Shown: one piece after another, positions 15,489 through 22,728 of the stretch
Layout of the letters: every line of letters starts with the position of its first letter
Numbering within the stretch: position 1 is the first letter of the stretch
From: Actinomycetes bacterium
GTDB taxonomy: Bacteria; Actinomycetota; Acidimicrobiia; Acidimicrobiales; Palsa-688
DNA: 64,000 nt
Assembly (NCBI GenBank): GCA_021811865.1
Contig: JAKAQB010000003.1
Location: 1 to 64,000, forward strand
Reading direction: 5' to 3'
The notes under the pieces: generated by a model
Databases searched by the model: none
Told to the model about the DNA's origin: nothing
The model's input: only the letters and a program-made list of their open reading frames with translations
Program-made: the position numbers and the translations under genes

Positions 15489-16790
15489 ATGGTAGCGAAC
15501 GAGAGGGCAGGATCCGGCGCCGCAGGCTCCGACCTGCCGCCCGCGCTGGGGGCGACCGCGGCCGAGGTCGCCCTCGCCCGGGCCGCCGGCGTCGACCGGG
15601 TGGCGCCGGGCGAGTACGTCGTCGCGGAGATCGGCGCCATGATGATGCACGACATCTTCGCGGCCGACGTGCTCGGGATGCTCGAGCGCGCGGGGATCGA
15701 GAAGCTGCACGACCCCGCCCGCGCGACGGTCGTCTTCGACCACATGGTGCCTGCACCGTCGGTGGCCGCGGCCGAGCACCAGGCGGAGGCGCGGCGCCTC
15801 GTGCGCCGCTACGGGATCGACGCCTTCTTCGAGATCGGCCGCGGCATCTGCCACCAGGTGATGGTCGAGGAGGGCCGGGTCCGCCCGGGCGAGCTCGTGG
15901 TCGGCACCGACTCCCATACCACGACCTACGGTGCGCGCGGCGCGGCCGGCTGTGGCATCGGGAGCTCGGAGATGGCATACGCCCTCGCGACCGGCAAGCT
16001 CTGGTTCAAGGTCCCCGAGACCGTGCTCGTCGTCCTCGAGGGGCGCTTCGCCCCCATGGTCGCGGCGAAGGACCTCGTGCTCTACCTCATGCGTGAGATC
16101 GGGTCGGCCGAGGCTCAGTACCGTTCGGTCGAGCACGGCGGGGCGGGCACCGCATCGCTGTCGCTCGCCGAGCGGATGACGATCGCGAACATGGGGGTCG
16201 AGATGGGGGCGAAGTTCTCGCTCTTCCCCGCCGCCGGCGCACCGACGATGCGCCCCGGTGCGCGCTACGCGGCGACGCACACTGTCGACCTCGGGGCGCT
16301 CTCGCCGCAGGTTGCCGTCCCCCACCACGTCGAGAACGTTGTCGACGTCGGCGAGGTCGCGGGCATCCGTCTCGACCAGGTCTTCGTCGGCTCGTGCACC
16401 AACGGCAGGCTGGAGGACCTGCGCGCGGCGGCCGATATCCTGCGCGGCCGCAAGATCGCCCCCGGGCTGCGCATGATCGTCACCCCCGCCTCCTCGACGG
16501 TGTACCAGCAGGCCGCAGCGGAGGGGATCCTCGCCGACCTGTCGGCCGCCGGGGCGATCGTCGAGGGGCCGGGCTGCGGGCCGTGCTTCGGCGGCCACCT
16601 CGGGCTGCTCGCGGCTGGTGAGCGCTGCCTGGGGACCCACAACCGGAACTTCCGGGGCCGCATGGGCAGCCCCGACGGGGAGATCTACCTCGGATCGCCG
16701 GCCACGGCGGCCGCGGCCGCGCTCGCCGGGGCGATCGCCGACCCCCGCGAGGTCTCTGTGGGCCCCGGAGCGAAGGAGGCGGCAGGATGA
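15489..16790 (+). CDS. Aconitase-superfamily dehydratase large subunit (LeuC/HacA/DmdA-like)
   Basis: Large, iron-sulfur subunit of a two-subunit hydro-lyase of the isopropylmalate/homoaconitate/2,3-dimethylmalate dehydratase group. Seen in 433 residues: TDSHTTTYGARGAAGCGIGS near 140, and the three [4Fe-4S] Cys in VGSCTNGRLEDL (near 302) and GPGCGPCFGGH (near 362), plus NRNFRGRMG near the end. ATG 15489 follows GAGGAGG. Adjacent small subunit overlaps by 4 bases. The archaeal-type short length matches HacA/DmdA better than bacterial LeuC. Substrate is unknown: together with the synthase at 26190 and the PrpF-like isomerase at 37577 it may belong to a citramalate-, homocitrate- or dimethylmalate-like route. 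Confidence 0.75.
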   Translation: MVANERAGSGAAGSDLPPALGATAAEVALARAAGVDRVAPGEYVVAEIGAMMMHDIFAADVLGMLERAGIEKLHDPARATVVFDHMVPAPSVAAAEHQAEARRLVRRYGIDAFFEIGRGICHQVMVEEGRVRPGELVVGTDSHTTTYGARGAAGCGIGSSEMAYALATGKLWFKVPETVLVVLEGRFAPMVAAKDLVLYLMREIGSAEAQYRSVEHGGAGTASLSLAERMTIANMGVEMGAKFSLFPAAGAPTMRPGARYAATHTVDLGALSPQVAVPHHVENVVDVGEVAGIRLDQVFVGSCTNGRLEDLRAAADILRGRKIAPGLRMIVTPASSTVYQQAAAEGILADLSAAGAIVEGPGCGPCFGGHLGLLAAGERCLGTHNRNFRGRMGSPDGEIYLGSPATAAAAALAGAIADPREVSVGPGAKEAAG

Positions 16791-17308
16791 CGGACACTCC
16801 TGGCGACGTGACGCGCTTCAGGGGCAGGGCGTGGCTCTTCGGGCCGGACATCAGCACGGATATGCTCTCGCCGGGCCAGTACGTGCACGACCCGCCCGAG
16901 GTCCGTCTCCGCCACGTCCTCGAGCCGGCGCGGCCCGAGTTCGCCGCTTCAGTCCGTCCAGGTGACATCGTCGTCGCCGGGGCGAACTTCGGTTGCGGCT
17001 CGAGCCGGGAGTCCGCGCCCCAGCACCTGAAGGACCTCGGCGTCTCGGTGGTCGTGGCCGACTCGCTGGCGCGGATCTTCGCGCGCAACGCCATCGCGTT
17101 GGGCCTCCCCGCGCTGAGCTGCCCCGGCGTGAGTGCCGCGGTGCACGACCAAGAGACCGTGGAGGTCGACGTCGTTGCCGGCGAGGTGGTCGTCGCGGGC
17201 GGGCGCACGGTGCTGCGCGCCGACAGGATCCCCGAGCCGATGCTCGACGTGCTGCGCCACGGCGGGATCGAGCCGCTGCTCGTCGCTCTTGCCGCCGAGG
17301 GGAGGTGA
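16787..17308 (+). CDS. Aconitase-superfamily dehydratase small subunit (LeuD/DmdB-like)
   Basis: Swivelling small subunit, 173 residues. Seen: GRAWLFGPDISTDMLSPGQY at the N-terminus and the substrate-binding loop GANFGCGSSRESAPQHL near residue 65, then ARIFARNAIALGLPAL. The loop that sets substrate choice in this family (just upstream, RLRHVLEPARPEF) is not one I can match to LeuD or HacB with certainty. ATG 16787 overlaps the stop of the large subunit (ATGA). It forms the active enzyme with the product of 15489-16790. Confidence 0.75.
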   Translation: MTDTPGDVTRFRGRAWLFGPDISTDMLSPGQYVHDPPEVRLRHVLEPARPEFAASVRPGDIVVAGANFGCGSSRESAPQHLKDLGVSVVVADSLARIFARNAIALGLPALSCPGVSAAVHDQETVEVDVVAGEVVVAGGRTVLRADRIPEPMLDVLRHGGIEPLLVALAAEGR

Positions 17309-17313
17309 CCGCC

Positions 17314-17796
17314 GTGGAGGTGCCAGACGGTCGAGAGCTCTTGCGCCTCTCGGTGAACCGTGAGGACCGCCTGCTCCTCGTGCGGTCGCACACGACCCTG
17401 CTCGAGGTGCTGCGCGAGGACCTCGGCCTCACCGGGACCAAGCACGGCTGCGAGCTCGGGGAGTGCGGGGCGTGCACGGTGCTCGTCGACGGGACGCCGC
17501 AGCTGAGCTGCCTCCTCCTGCCGGCACAGGTGGAGGGCACCGCGGTCACGACGATCGAAGGGCTCGCCCGGGGCTCCGAGCTGCACCCGGTCCAGCAGGC
17601 CTTCGTTGCCCAGGGAGGGCTGCAGTGCGGGTACTGCACGCCCGGCATGGTGCTCGCGGCCAAGGCGCTTCTCGACGAGAACCCCGCGCCGTCGCGCGAC
17701 GAGATCAAGGAGGCCCTCGCCGGCAACCTCTGCCGGTGCACCGGCTACGCGAGCATCATCGAGGCCGTCGAGGAGGCGGGGAGGATGCTGTCATGA
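17314..17796 (+). CDS. hcrC: 4-Hydroxybenzoyl-CoA reductase gamma subunit, 2x[2Fe-2S]
   Basis: Iron-sulfur subunit of a xanthine-oxidase-family molybdenum enzyme. Seen in 160 residues: plant-type [2Fe-2S] Cys set CELGECGACTVLVDG with the partner Cys in QLSC (about 48-72), and the second, helical [2Fe-2S] site CGYCTPGM and NLCRCTGY (about 108-148). GTG 17314 follows GGGGAGGTGACC; GTG 17305 is in frame but overlaps the previous stop. The gene order small, large, FAD subunit and the special FAD subunit (20146) identify the complex as 4-hydroxybenzoyl-CoA reductase rather than CO or xanthine dehydrogenase. Confidence 0.8.
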   Translation: MEVPDGRELLRLSVNREDRLLLVRSHTTLLEVLREDLGLTGTKHGCELGECGACTVLVDGTPQLSCLLLPAQVEGTAVTTIEGLARGSELHPVQQAFVAQGGLQCGYCTPGMVLAAKALLDENPAPSRDEIKEALAGNLCRCTGYASIIEAVEEAGRMLS

Positions 17797-20168
17797 CGAC
17801 GATCGAGGCTCCCCGGGACGAGCGCGACCTGCGCGTCGTCGGCAGGAGCCTGCCGCGCGTCGAGGCCGCCGCCAAAGTGACCGGCAGCATCGCCTACGCC
17901 GACGACATCGTCCTTCCCGGCATGCTCTTCTGCAAGCTTCTGCGCAGCCGCCACCCTTACGCGCGCGTGCTGTCGATCGACACGAGCGCGGCGCGTGCGG
18001 TTCCGGGCGTCGTCGCCGTCCTCACCGGCCACGACCTCCCGGTCAACTACGGCATCATGCCGACCTGCGAGGACGAGCACGCTCTCGAGCACGAGAAGGT
18101 CCGCTTCGTCGGCGATCCGGTGGCGGCTGTGGCGGCGGTAGATGAGGAGACCGCGCAGGCCGCCTGCCGGGCGATCAACGTCGAGTACGAGCCGCTCGAG
18201 GCCGTCGAGTCTATCGAGCAGGCGCTCATCCCGCCTGACGACGAGCCCCTGCACGACTACGCCGGACCGGCGAACGTCCACCGGCTCGCCGCGCTGGAGT
18301 TCGGGGACGTCGACGCGGGCTTCGCCCGCGCGGCGCACGTGCGCGAGGACATCTTCTTCTTCGAGGGCAACACCCATCTGCCGATGGAGCAGCACTCGGC
18401 GACGGCGCAGGTCGTCGCCGACAAGGTGACGCTGTGGTCCTCGACGCAGGATCCCCACTACGTGCACCGAGCGCTCGCCAAGGTCCTCGACCTTCCGATG
18501 GGCAAGCTCAGGGTGGTCGCAGCGCCCCACGGCGGGGGCTTCGGCGGCAAGTGCGATCCGTTCTCGCACGAGATCGTGGTCTGCAAGATCGCGATGATGA
18601 CCGGACGCCCCGTCAAGTGCACGCTTACCCGCGAGGAGGTCTTCTACACCCACCGCGGGCGGCACCCGGTGCTGATGTGGGTCCGCACGGGCGTCGACGC
18701 CGACGGTCGCATCCTCGCCATGCACTTCCGCAGCGCCCTCGACGGGGGTGCCTACGGTTCCTACGGCCCGGCGTCCACGCTCTACACGGGCGCGCTGCAG
18801 ACGACGACCTACGCCATCCCCGCCTACCGCTTCGAGGGCGCGCGGGTCTTCACGAACAAGGCGCCCTGCGGCCCGAAGCGCGGCCACGGTACCCCCCAGC
18901 CCCGCTTCGCCCTCGAGGTCCACCTCGACAAGCTCGCGGCGGACGTCGGCCTCGACCCGGTGGAGCTCCGGCGGCGCAACTTCGTGAAGCCCTTCTCACG
19001 GACCGTCAACTGGTTGCGGATCACGTCATGCGGCCTCGAGGAGGTCACCAACCGGGTCCTCGAGGCCTCCGGCTACGCGCGCCGCGAGCGGCGGAGGGGC
19101 CACGGCATGGGCTTCGCCGTCTCGAGCTACATGTGCGGGGCAGGGCTGCCCATCTACTGGAACAAGATGCCGCACAGCGAGTGCGTCGTGAACGTCGGCC
19201 GCGGCGGCGTGACGCTCTACTGCGGGGCGACGGACATCGGGCAGGGCTCGGACTCCGTGCTCGCGACCGTCGCTGCCGAGGAGCTCGGGCTGTGGCCGGG
19301 CGACATCCGTCTCGTGACGGGAGACACTGGCCTGACCCCCGTCGACCTCGGCTCGTACTCGTCGCGTGTCACCTTCATGGCTGGCAACGCTGCCCGGGAG
19401 GCGGCTGCGAAGATGCGCGCGCTGCTCGTCGGTGTCGTCGCCGACGAGGAGGGCTGCGCGCCGGAGGAGGTCGAGGTGCGCGACGGGAAGGTTGGCAGGA
19501 TGACTTTCGAGGAGGCCGCCACGCTCGCCGAGGAGCGCTTCGGCGTGCTGTCCGCGCACGGCACCTACACGCCCCCGGAGGGGATCGGCGGACGGTACAA
19601 GGGGGCGGGCGTCGGGCCGAGCCCCGCGTACAGCTACTCGGCCGCTGCTGTCGACCTCAACGTCGATCCCGGCAGCGGCGAGATCCGGGTCAACAAGGTC
19701 TGGCTGGCGCACGACATCGGCCGGTCGATCAACGAGATGGCGGTGCGCGGCCAGGTGGAAGGCGGCGTCTACATGGGCCTCGGCGAGGCGCTGATGGAGG
19801 CGCAGGCCTACCGGGACGGACTGCACCGCCAGCCGAGCATGCTCGACTACAAGTCGCTCACCTTCTTGGAGATGCCCGAGGTCGAGACCATCCTCGTCGA
19901 GACCCACGACCCCGAGGGCCCCTACGGAGCGAAGGAGGTCGGTCAGGGTCCCCTCCTTCCCGTCATCCCGGCCGTCGTCTCCGCCGTGCACGACGCGCTC
20001 GGCGTCTGGATCGACGAGATCCCCGTCACCCCGGACAAGATCGTGCGCGCCCTCGACGCGCGGGCCAAGGGCAAGGAGGCTCGCTACGGCCCGAAGAGAT
20101 TCCCCGACATCCCCTACCCCGATCTCGTGAAGGTCGCTCCCCCCGATGCTGCGCCTGCCGCCCTTTAG
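17793..20168 (+). CDS. hcrA: 4-Hydroxybenzoyl-CoA reductase alpha subunit, molybdopterin-binding
   Basis: Catalytic molybdenum subunit, 791 residues. Removes the para-hydroxyl of 4-hydroxybenzoyl-CoA reductively, giving benzoyl-CoA. Seen: N-terminal a/b hammerhead region (GRSLPRVEAAAKVTGSIAYA), the molybdopterin-binding APHGGGFGGKCDPF near residue 248, GATDIGQGSDSVL near 475 and the catalytic Glu in GPYGAKEVGQGP near 712, as throughout the xanthine oxidase family. ATG 17793 overlaps the hcrC stop (ATGA), and its end overlaps the FAD subunit by 23 bases, indicating tight coupling. A different aromatic hydroxylase is possible, but the Fe-S loop in the FAD subunit argues against it. Confidence 0.8.
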   Translation: MTTIEAPRDERDLRVVGRSLPRVEAAAKVTGSIAYADDIVLPGMLFCKLLRSRHPYARVLSIDTSAARAVPGVVAVLTGHDLPVNYGIMPTCEDEHALEHEKVRFVGDPVAAVAAVDEETAQAACRAINVEYEPLEAVESIEQALIPPDDEPLHDYAGPANVHRLAALEFGDVDAGFARAAHVREDIFFFEGNTHLPMEQHSATAQVVADKVTLWSSTQDPHYVHRALAKVLDLPMGKLRVVAAPHGGGFGGKCDPFSHEIVVCKIAMMTGRPVKCTLTREEVFYTHRGRHPVLMWVRTGVDADGRILAMHFRSALDGGAYGSYGPASTLYTGALQTTTYAIPAYRFEGARVFTNKAPCGPKRGHGTPQPRFALEVHLDKLAADVGLDPVELRRRNFVKPFSRTVNWLRITSCGLEEVTNRVLEASGYARRERRRGHGMGFAVSSYMCGAGLPIYWNKMPHSECVVNVGRGGVTLYCGATDIGQGSDSVLATVAAEELGLWPGDIRLVTGDTGLTPVDLGSYSSRVTFMAGNAAREAAAKMRALLVGVVADEEGCAPEEVEVRDGKVGRMTFEEAATLAEERFGVLSAHGTYTPPEGIGGRYKGAGVGPSPAYSYSAAAVDLNVDPGSGEIRVNKVWLAHDIGRSINEMAVRGQVEGGVYMGLGEALMEAQAYRDGLHRQPSMLDYKSLTFLEMPEVETILVETHDPEGPYGAKEVGQGPLLPVIPAVVSAVHDALGVWIDEIPVTPDKIVRALDARAKGKEARYGPKRFPDIPYPDLVKVAPPDAAPAAL

Positions 20169-21162
20169 GTTCCTCCGGCCGGGGTCCGTCGACGAGGCGG
20201 CGGACCTGCTCGCCGTGCACGGGGCCCGGGCAATGGTGGTCGCGGGCGGGACCGACCTCGTCCCGAAGATGAAGCGCGGCCAGATGGAGCCCGAGGTCCT
20301 CGTCGGCCTCGGCCACCTCAGCGAGCTGCGCGCCGTGCACGCTACCGAGGGCGGAGGCGTGGAGATCGGGGCGGGGGTGACCCTCGCCGCGGCGAGCTCG
20401 GACAGGCGCGTCGGCGCTGGTCATCGCGCCTACAGCCGCGCCGCCGCGCTCGTGTCGTCCCCGGCGCTGCGCAACGTCGGGACGATCGGCGGCAACCTGT
20501 GTGTCGACACGCGCTGCAACTACTACGACATGAGCGTCGAGTGGCGCGAGGCGTGCGGGTTCTGCATGAAGAAGGACGGGGACATCTGCCGGGTCGCCCC
20601 CGCGAGCAAGCACTGCCGGGCGATCGCATCCTCGGACACCGCGCCTGCCGCGATCGCGCTCGGTGGGACCGTGGTGCTCGTCGGGCCGGGCGGGTGCCGC
20701 CGCGAGGTGTCGGTGTGCGACCTCTACCAGGACGACGGGCAGTTCTACCTCGCCAAGGCGCCCGACGAGATCGTCGAGTGCCTGCGCCTGCCGCCCCCCG
20801 GGGCCTGGCGGTCCTCCTATGTGAAGGTGCGCCGGCGGGGGGCGATCGACTTCCCGCTCGCGGGCGCTGCCGTGGCGCTCGCGATGGCTGGCCCAGTCGT
20901 CGAGGGCTGCCGGATCGTTCTCACGGCGGTCGGGTCGCGGCCCTTCGATGTGAGCGCGGCCGGCGAGGCGCTCGTCGGCCGGGAGCTGACCGGCGAGGAC
21001 GGCCTGCTGGCGGACGTGGCGGCGGAGGCGGCCAAGGTCGCCAAGCCGCTCGACAACGCGGACCTGCACTACGTCTGGCGCAAGCAGATGACCCGCAGGG
21101 CCGTCGTCCAGGCGATCCTGGAGGCCGCGGGCCACTCACCAGCGCTGGCGGTGCGGGCCTGA
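20146..21162 (+). CDS. hcrB: 4-Hydroxybenzoyl-CoA reductase beta subunit, FAD plus [4Fe-4S]
   Basis: FAD subunit of the Mo-flavoprotein, 338 residues. Seen: FAD-binding VVAGGTDLVPKMKRG near 31-46 and GTIGGNLCVDTRC near 112-124. The diagnostic insertion follows: Cys at 124, 140, 148 and 157 (also C119 and C137). In Thauera HcrB the four [4Fe-4S] ligands are, from memory, C122, C138, C146 and C155, i.e. the same spacing shifted by two. Only 4-hydroxybenzoyl-CoA reductases carry this loop, thought to let electrons flow from ferredoxin to the substrate. Last gene of the operon, convergent with the CoA ligase that ends 23 bases downstream. Confidence 0.85.
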   Translation: MLRLPPFRFLRPGSVDEAADLLAVHGARAMVVAGGTDLVPKMKRGQMEPEVLVGLGHLSELRAVHATEGGGVEIGAGVTLAAASSDRRVGAGHRAYSRAAALVSSPALRNVGTIGGNLCVDTRCNYYDMSVEWREACGFCMKKDGDICRVAPASKHCRAIASSDTAPAAIALGGTVVLVGPGGCRREVSVCDLYQDDGQFYLAKAPDEIVECLRLPPPGAWRSSYVKVRRRGAIDFPLAGAAVALAMAGPVVEGCRIVLTAVGSRPFDVSAAGEALVGRELTGEDGLLADVAAEAAKVAKPLDNADLHYVWRKQMTRRAVVQAILEAAGHSPALAVRA

Positions 21163-21185
21163 GCTCGAGCCCGCGAGCCGATTGC

Positions 21186-22691
21186 TCACGCGGTGCCCGT
21201 CGTGCCGGGGGCGTCCGGCCAGCCGGCGCGCAGGGTGAAGCGCTGGAGCTTACCCGTAGCGGTGCGTGGCAGGGCGGTGAGGAAACGGACCGAGCGGGGA
21301 ACCTTGTACGGCGCGTGGTGCGCCCGCACGAGGTCGATGAGCTCGCGCTCGAGGGCGGGCGACGGCGCGTGGCCTCTGGCGGGGACGACGAAGGCGCGCA
21401 GCCTGCTCGCCCCGAGCTCGTCGCGGACCGCCGCCACGGCGGCTTCGGCGACAAGCGGGTGTGAGACGAGCAGCGCTTCGATCTCGAGCGGCACCACGTT
21501 GATCCCGCCGACGATCTCCACGTCGTCTGCCCGGCCGTGGTGGTGGAGGAAGCCGTCCTCGTCGATGCTCGCCCGGTCTCCCGTGCGGAGCCAGCCGTCG
21601 ACGATTGCCTCGGCGGTGGCCTCGGGGCGTCGCCAGTAGCCGATCAGGACGGAGGGACCCTTGACCCATAAGAGGCCGACCTCGTTGGGTCCGACCTCGG
21701 CACCGCTCGGGTCGCGCACGGAGATCTCGTAGCCTTCGAGCGCGAACCCGCAGGTGCCCGGGCGCAGCCGGTCGAGCCGGTTGGAGACGAAGGCCTGGCC
21801 GACCTCGGTCGAGCCGAGGGCATCGAGCGGTGGAATGCCGAGGAAGCGCTGCACCCTCTCATGCAGGGCTCGGGTGAGCACCTCCCCCGAGGAGACCGCC
21901 ACGCGCACGCTCGAGAACATCGCCGGGTCGCCGGCCGCGGTGAGCACGGCGTAGTAACTCGGCACGCAGAAGAGGATGGTCGGCCGGTGCCGGGCGGTGA
22001 GCTCGGCGAGGACCTCCACGTTCGGGGTCACGGGATGGAGGACGGCGGCCGCACCGTGAAAGAGCGGGAAGAGGACGGTGTTGCCGAGCCCGTAGGCGAA
22101 AAAGGAGCGCGAGACGGATAGGACCAGGTCGTCCTCGGTCATTTCGAGGACGTCGCCTGCCATGGCTGCCGCGTAGCAGGAAGGGTCGGAGTGGCGGTGG
22201 AGGGCTGCCTTCGGCTTGCCAGTGGTGCCCGAGGTGTACTGCGCGTAGGCGGGCTCGGACCCCTCGACCGGCGCGGCGGGCGAGGGTGTCGCCGAGCCGA
22301 GCATTCGCGCCAGCTCCTCGCCGGAGAGAGCGTGCGTGCCGGCGAAGTGGTCGAGGATCGGCCCGTCGCTCACGACGAGCGACGGCTCGGCGTCGCCGAG
22401 GAGGAAGTCGTGCTCCTGCGCCGGGAGCATCGGGTTCACCGGCACGGCGATAGCGCCGAGGCGCACGGCGCCGAGGAACGCCCACACGAGCTCGATCCCG
22501 TCCGAGAGGGCGATCAGGACGCGGTCGCCGGGCGCCACCCCCCCTTCGGCGAAGACGCCTGCGGCGTGGGCGGCGCCTTCGTGGACTTCGCCGTGGGTGA
22601 AGCTACGCTCGGCGCCGACGAACGCCCGACGGCTCGTCCAGCCCCGCTCGCGGGCGAGGCGGGCAAGTTGCTCGGCGAGGTTGCCGGTCAT
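21186..22691 (-). CDS. Benzoate/4-hydroxybenzoate-CoA ligase family enzyme
   Basis: AMP-forming aryl-CoA synthetase, 501 residues. Seen: AMP/ATP loop YTSGTTGKPKAALHRH near residue 170, FFAYGLGNTVLFPLF near 210, STEVGQAF, GDRASIDEDGFLHHHGRADD and the C-terminal hinge lysine motif PRTATGKLQRF. The HRHSDP and FFAYGLGN segments are usual for benzoate-CoA ligases. It lies convergent to hcrCAB, so 4-hydroxybenzoate is a likely substrate (inference). ATG 22691 was chosen; GTG 22703, four residues upstream, has a better GAGGGG ribosome site. The C-terminal Lys motif is of the kind inactivated by Pat-type acetyltransferases, and a Pat-like gene lies directly upstream. Confidence 0.75.
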   Translation of the reverse strand: MTGNLAEQLARLARERGWTSRRAFVGAERSFTHGEVHEGAAHAAGVFAEGGVAPGDRVLIALSDGIELVWAFLGAVRLGAIAVPVNPMLPAQEHDFLLGDAEPSLVVSDGPILDHFAGTHALSGEELARMLGSATPSPAAPVEGSEPAYAQYTSGTTGKPKAALHRHSDPSCYAAAMAGDVLEMTEDDLVLSVSRSFFAYGLGNTVLFPLFHGAAAVLHPVTPNVEVLAELTARHRPTILFCVPSYYAVLTAAGDPAMFSSVRVAVSSGEVLTRALHERVQRFLGIPPLDALGSTEVGQAFVSNRLDRLRPGTCGFALEGYEISVRDPSGAEVGPNEVGLLWVKGPSVLIGYWRRPEATAEAIVDGWLRTGDRASIDEDGFLHHHGRADDVEIVGGINVVPLEIEALLVSHPLVAEAAVAAVRDELGASRLRAFVVPARGHAPSPALERELIDLVRAHHAPYKVPRSVRFLTALPRTATGKLQRFTLRAGWPDAPGTTGTA

Positions 22692-22728
22692 CCCCAGGCC
22701 CACTGCGCCCCTCGCGCCCGGTCGCGGC

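Noticed and set aside
14538..16640. 700-codon minus-strand frame opposite the badH-like and aconitase-like genes
   Set aside because: Covers three genes with strong motifs on the + strand; composition is that of a shadow frame.
17314..21162. CO dehydrogenase or xanthine dehydrogenase
   Set aside because: The FAD subunit carries the four-Cys [4Fe-4S] loop with the 4-hydroxybenzoyl-CoA reductase spacing, and the alpha subunit shows no CO dehydrogenase active-site loop that I could recognise.
21163..21178. Bidirectional terminator between hcrB and the CoA ligase (GCTCG/CGAGC stem, 6-base loop)
   Set aside because: Only a 5-base stem without U tract; too weak to call in such GC-rich sequence.
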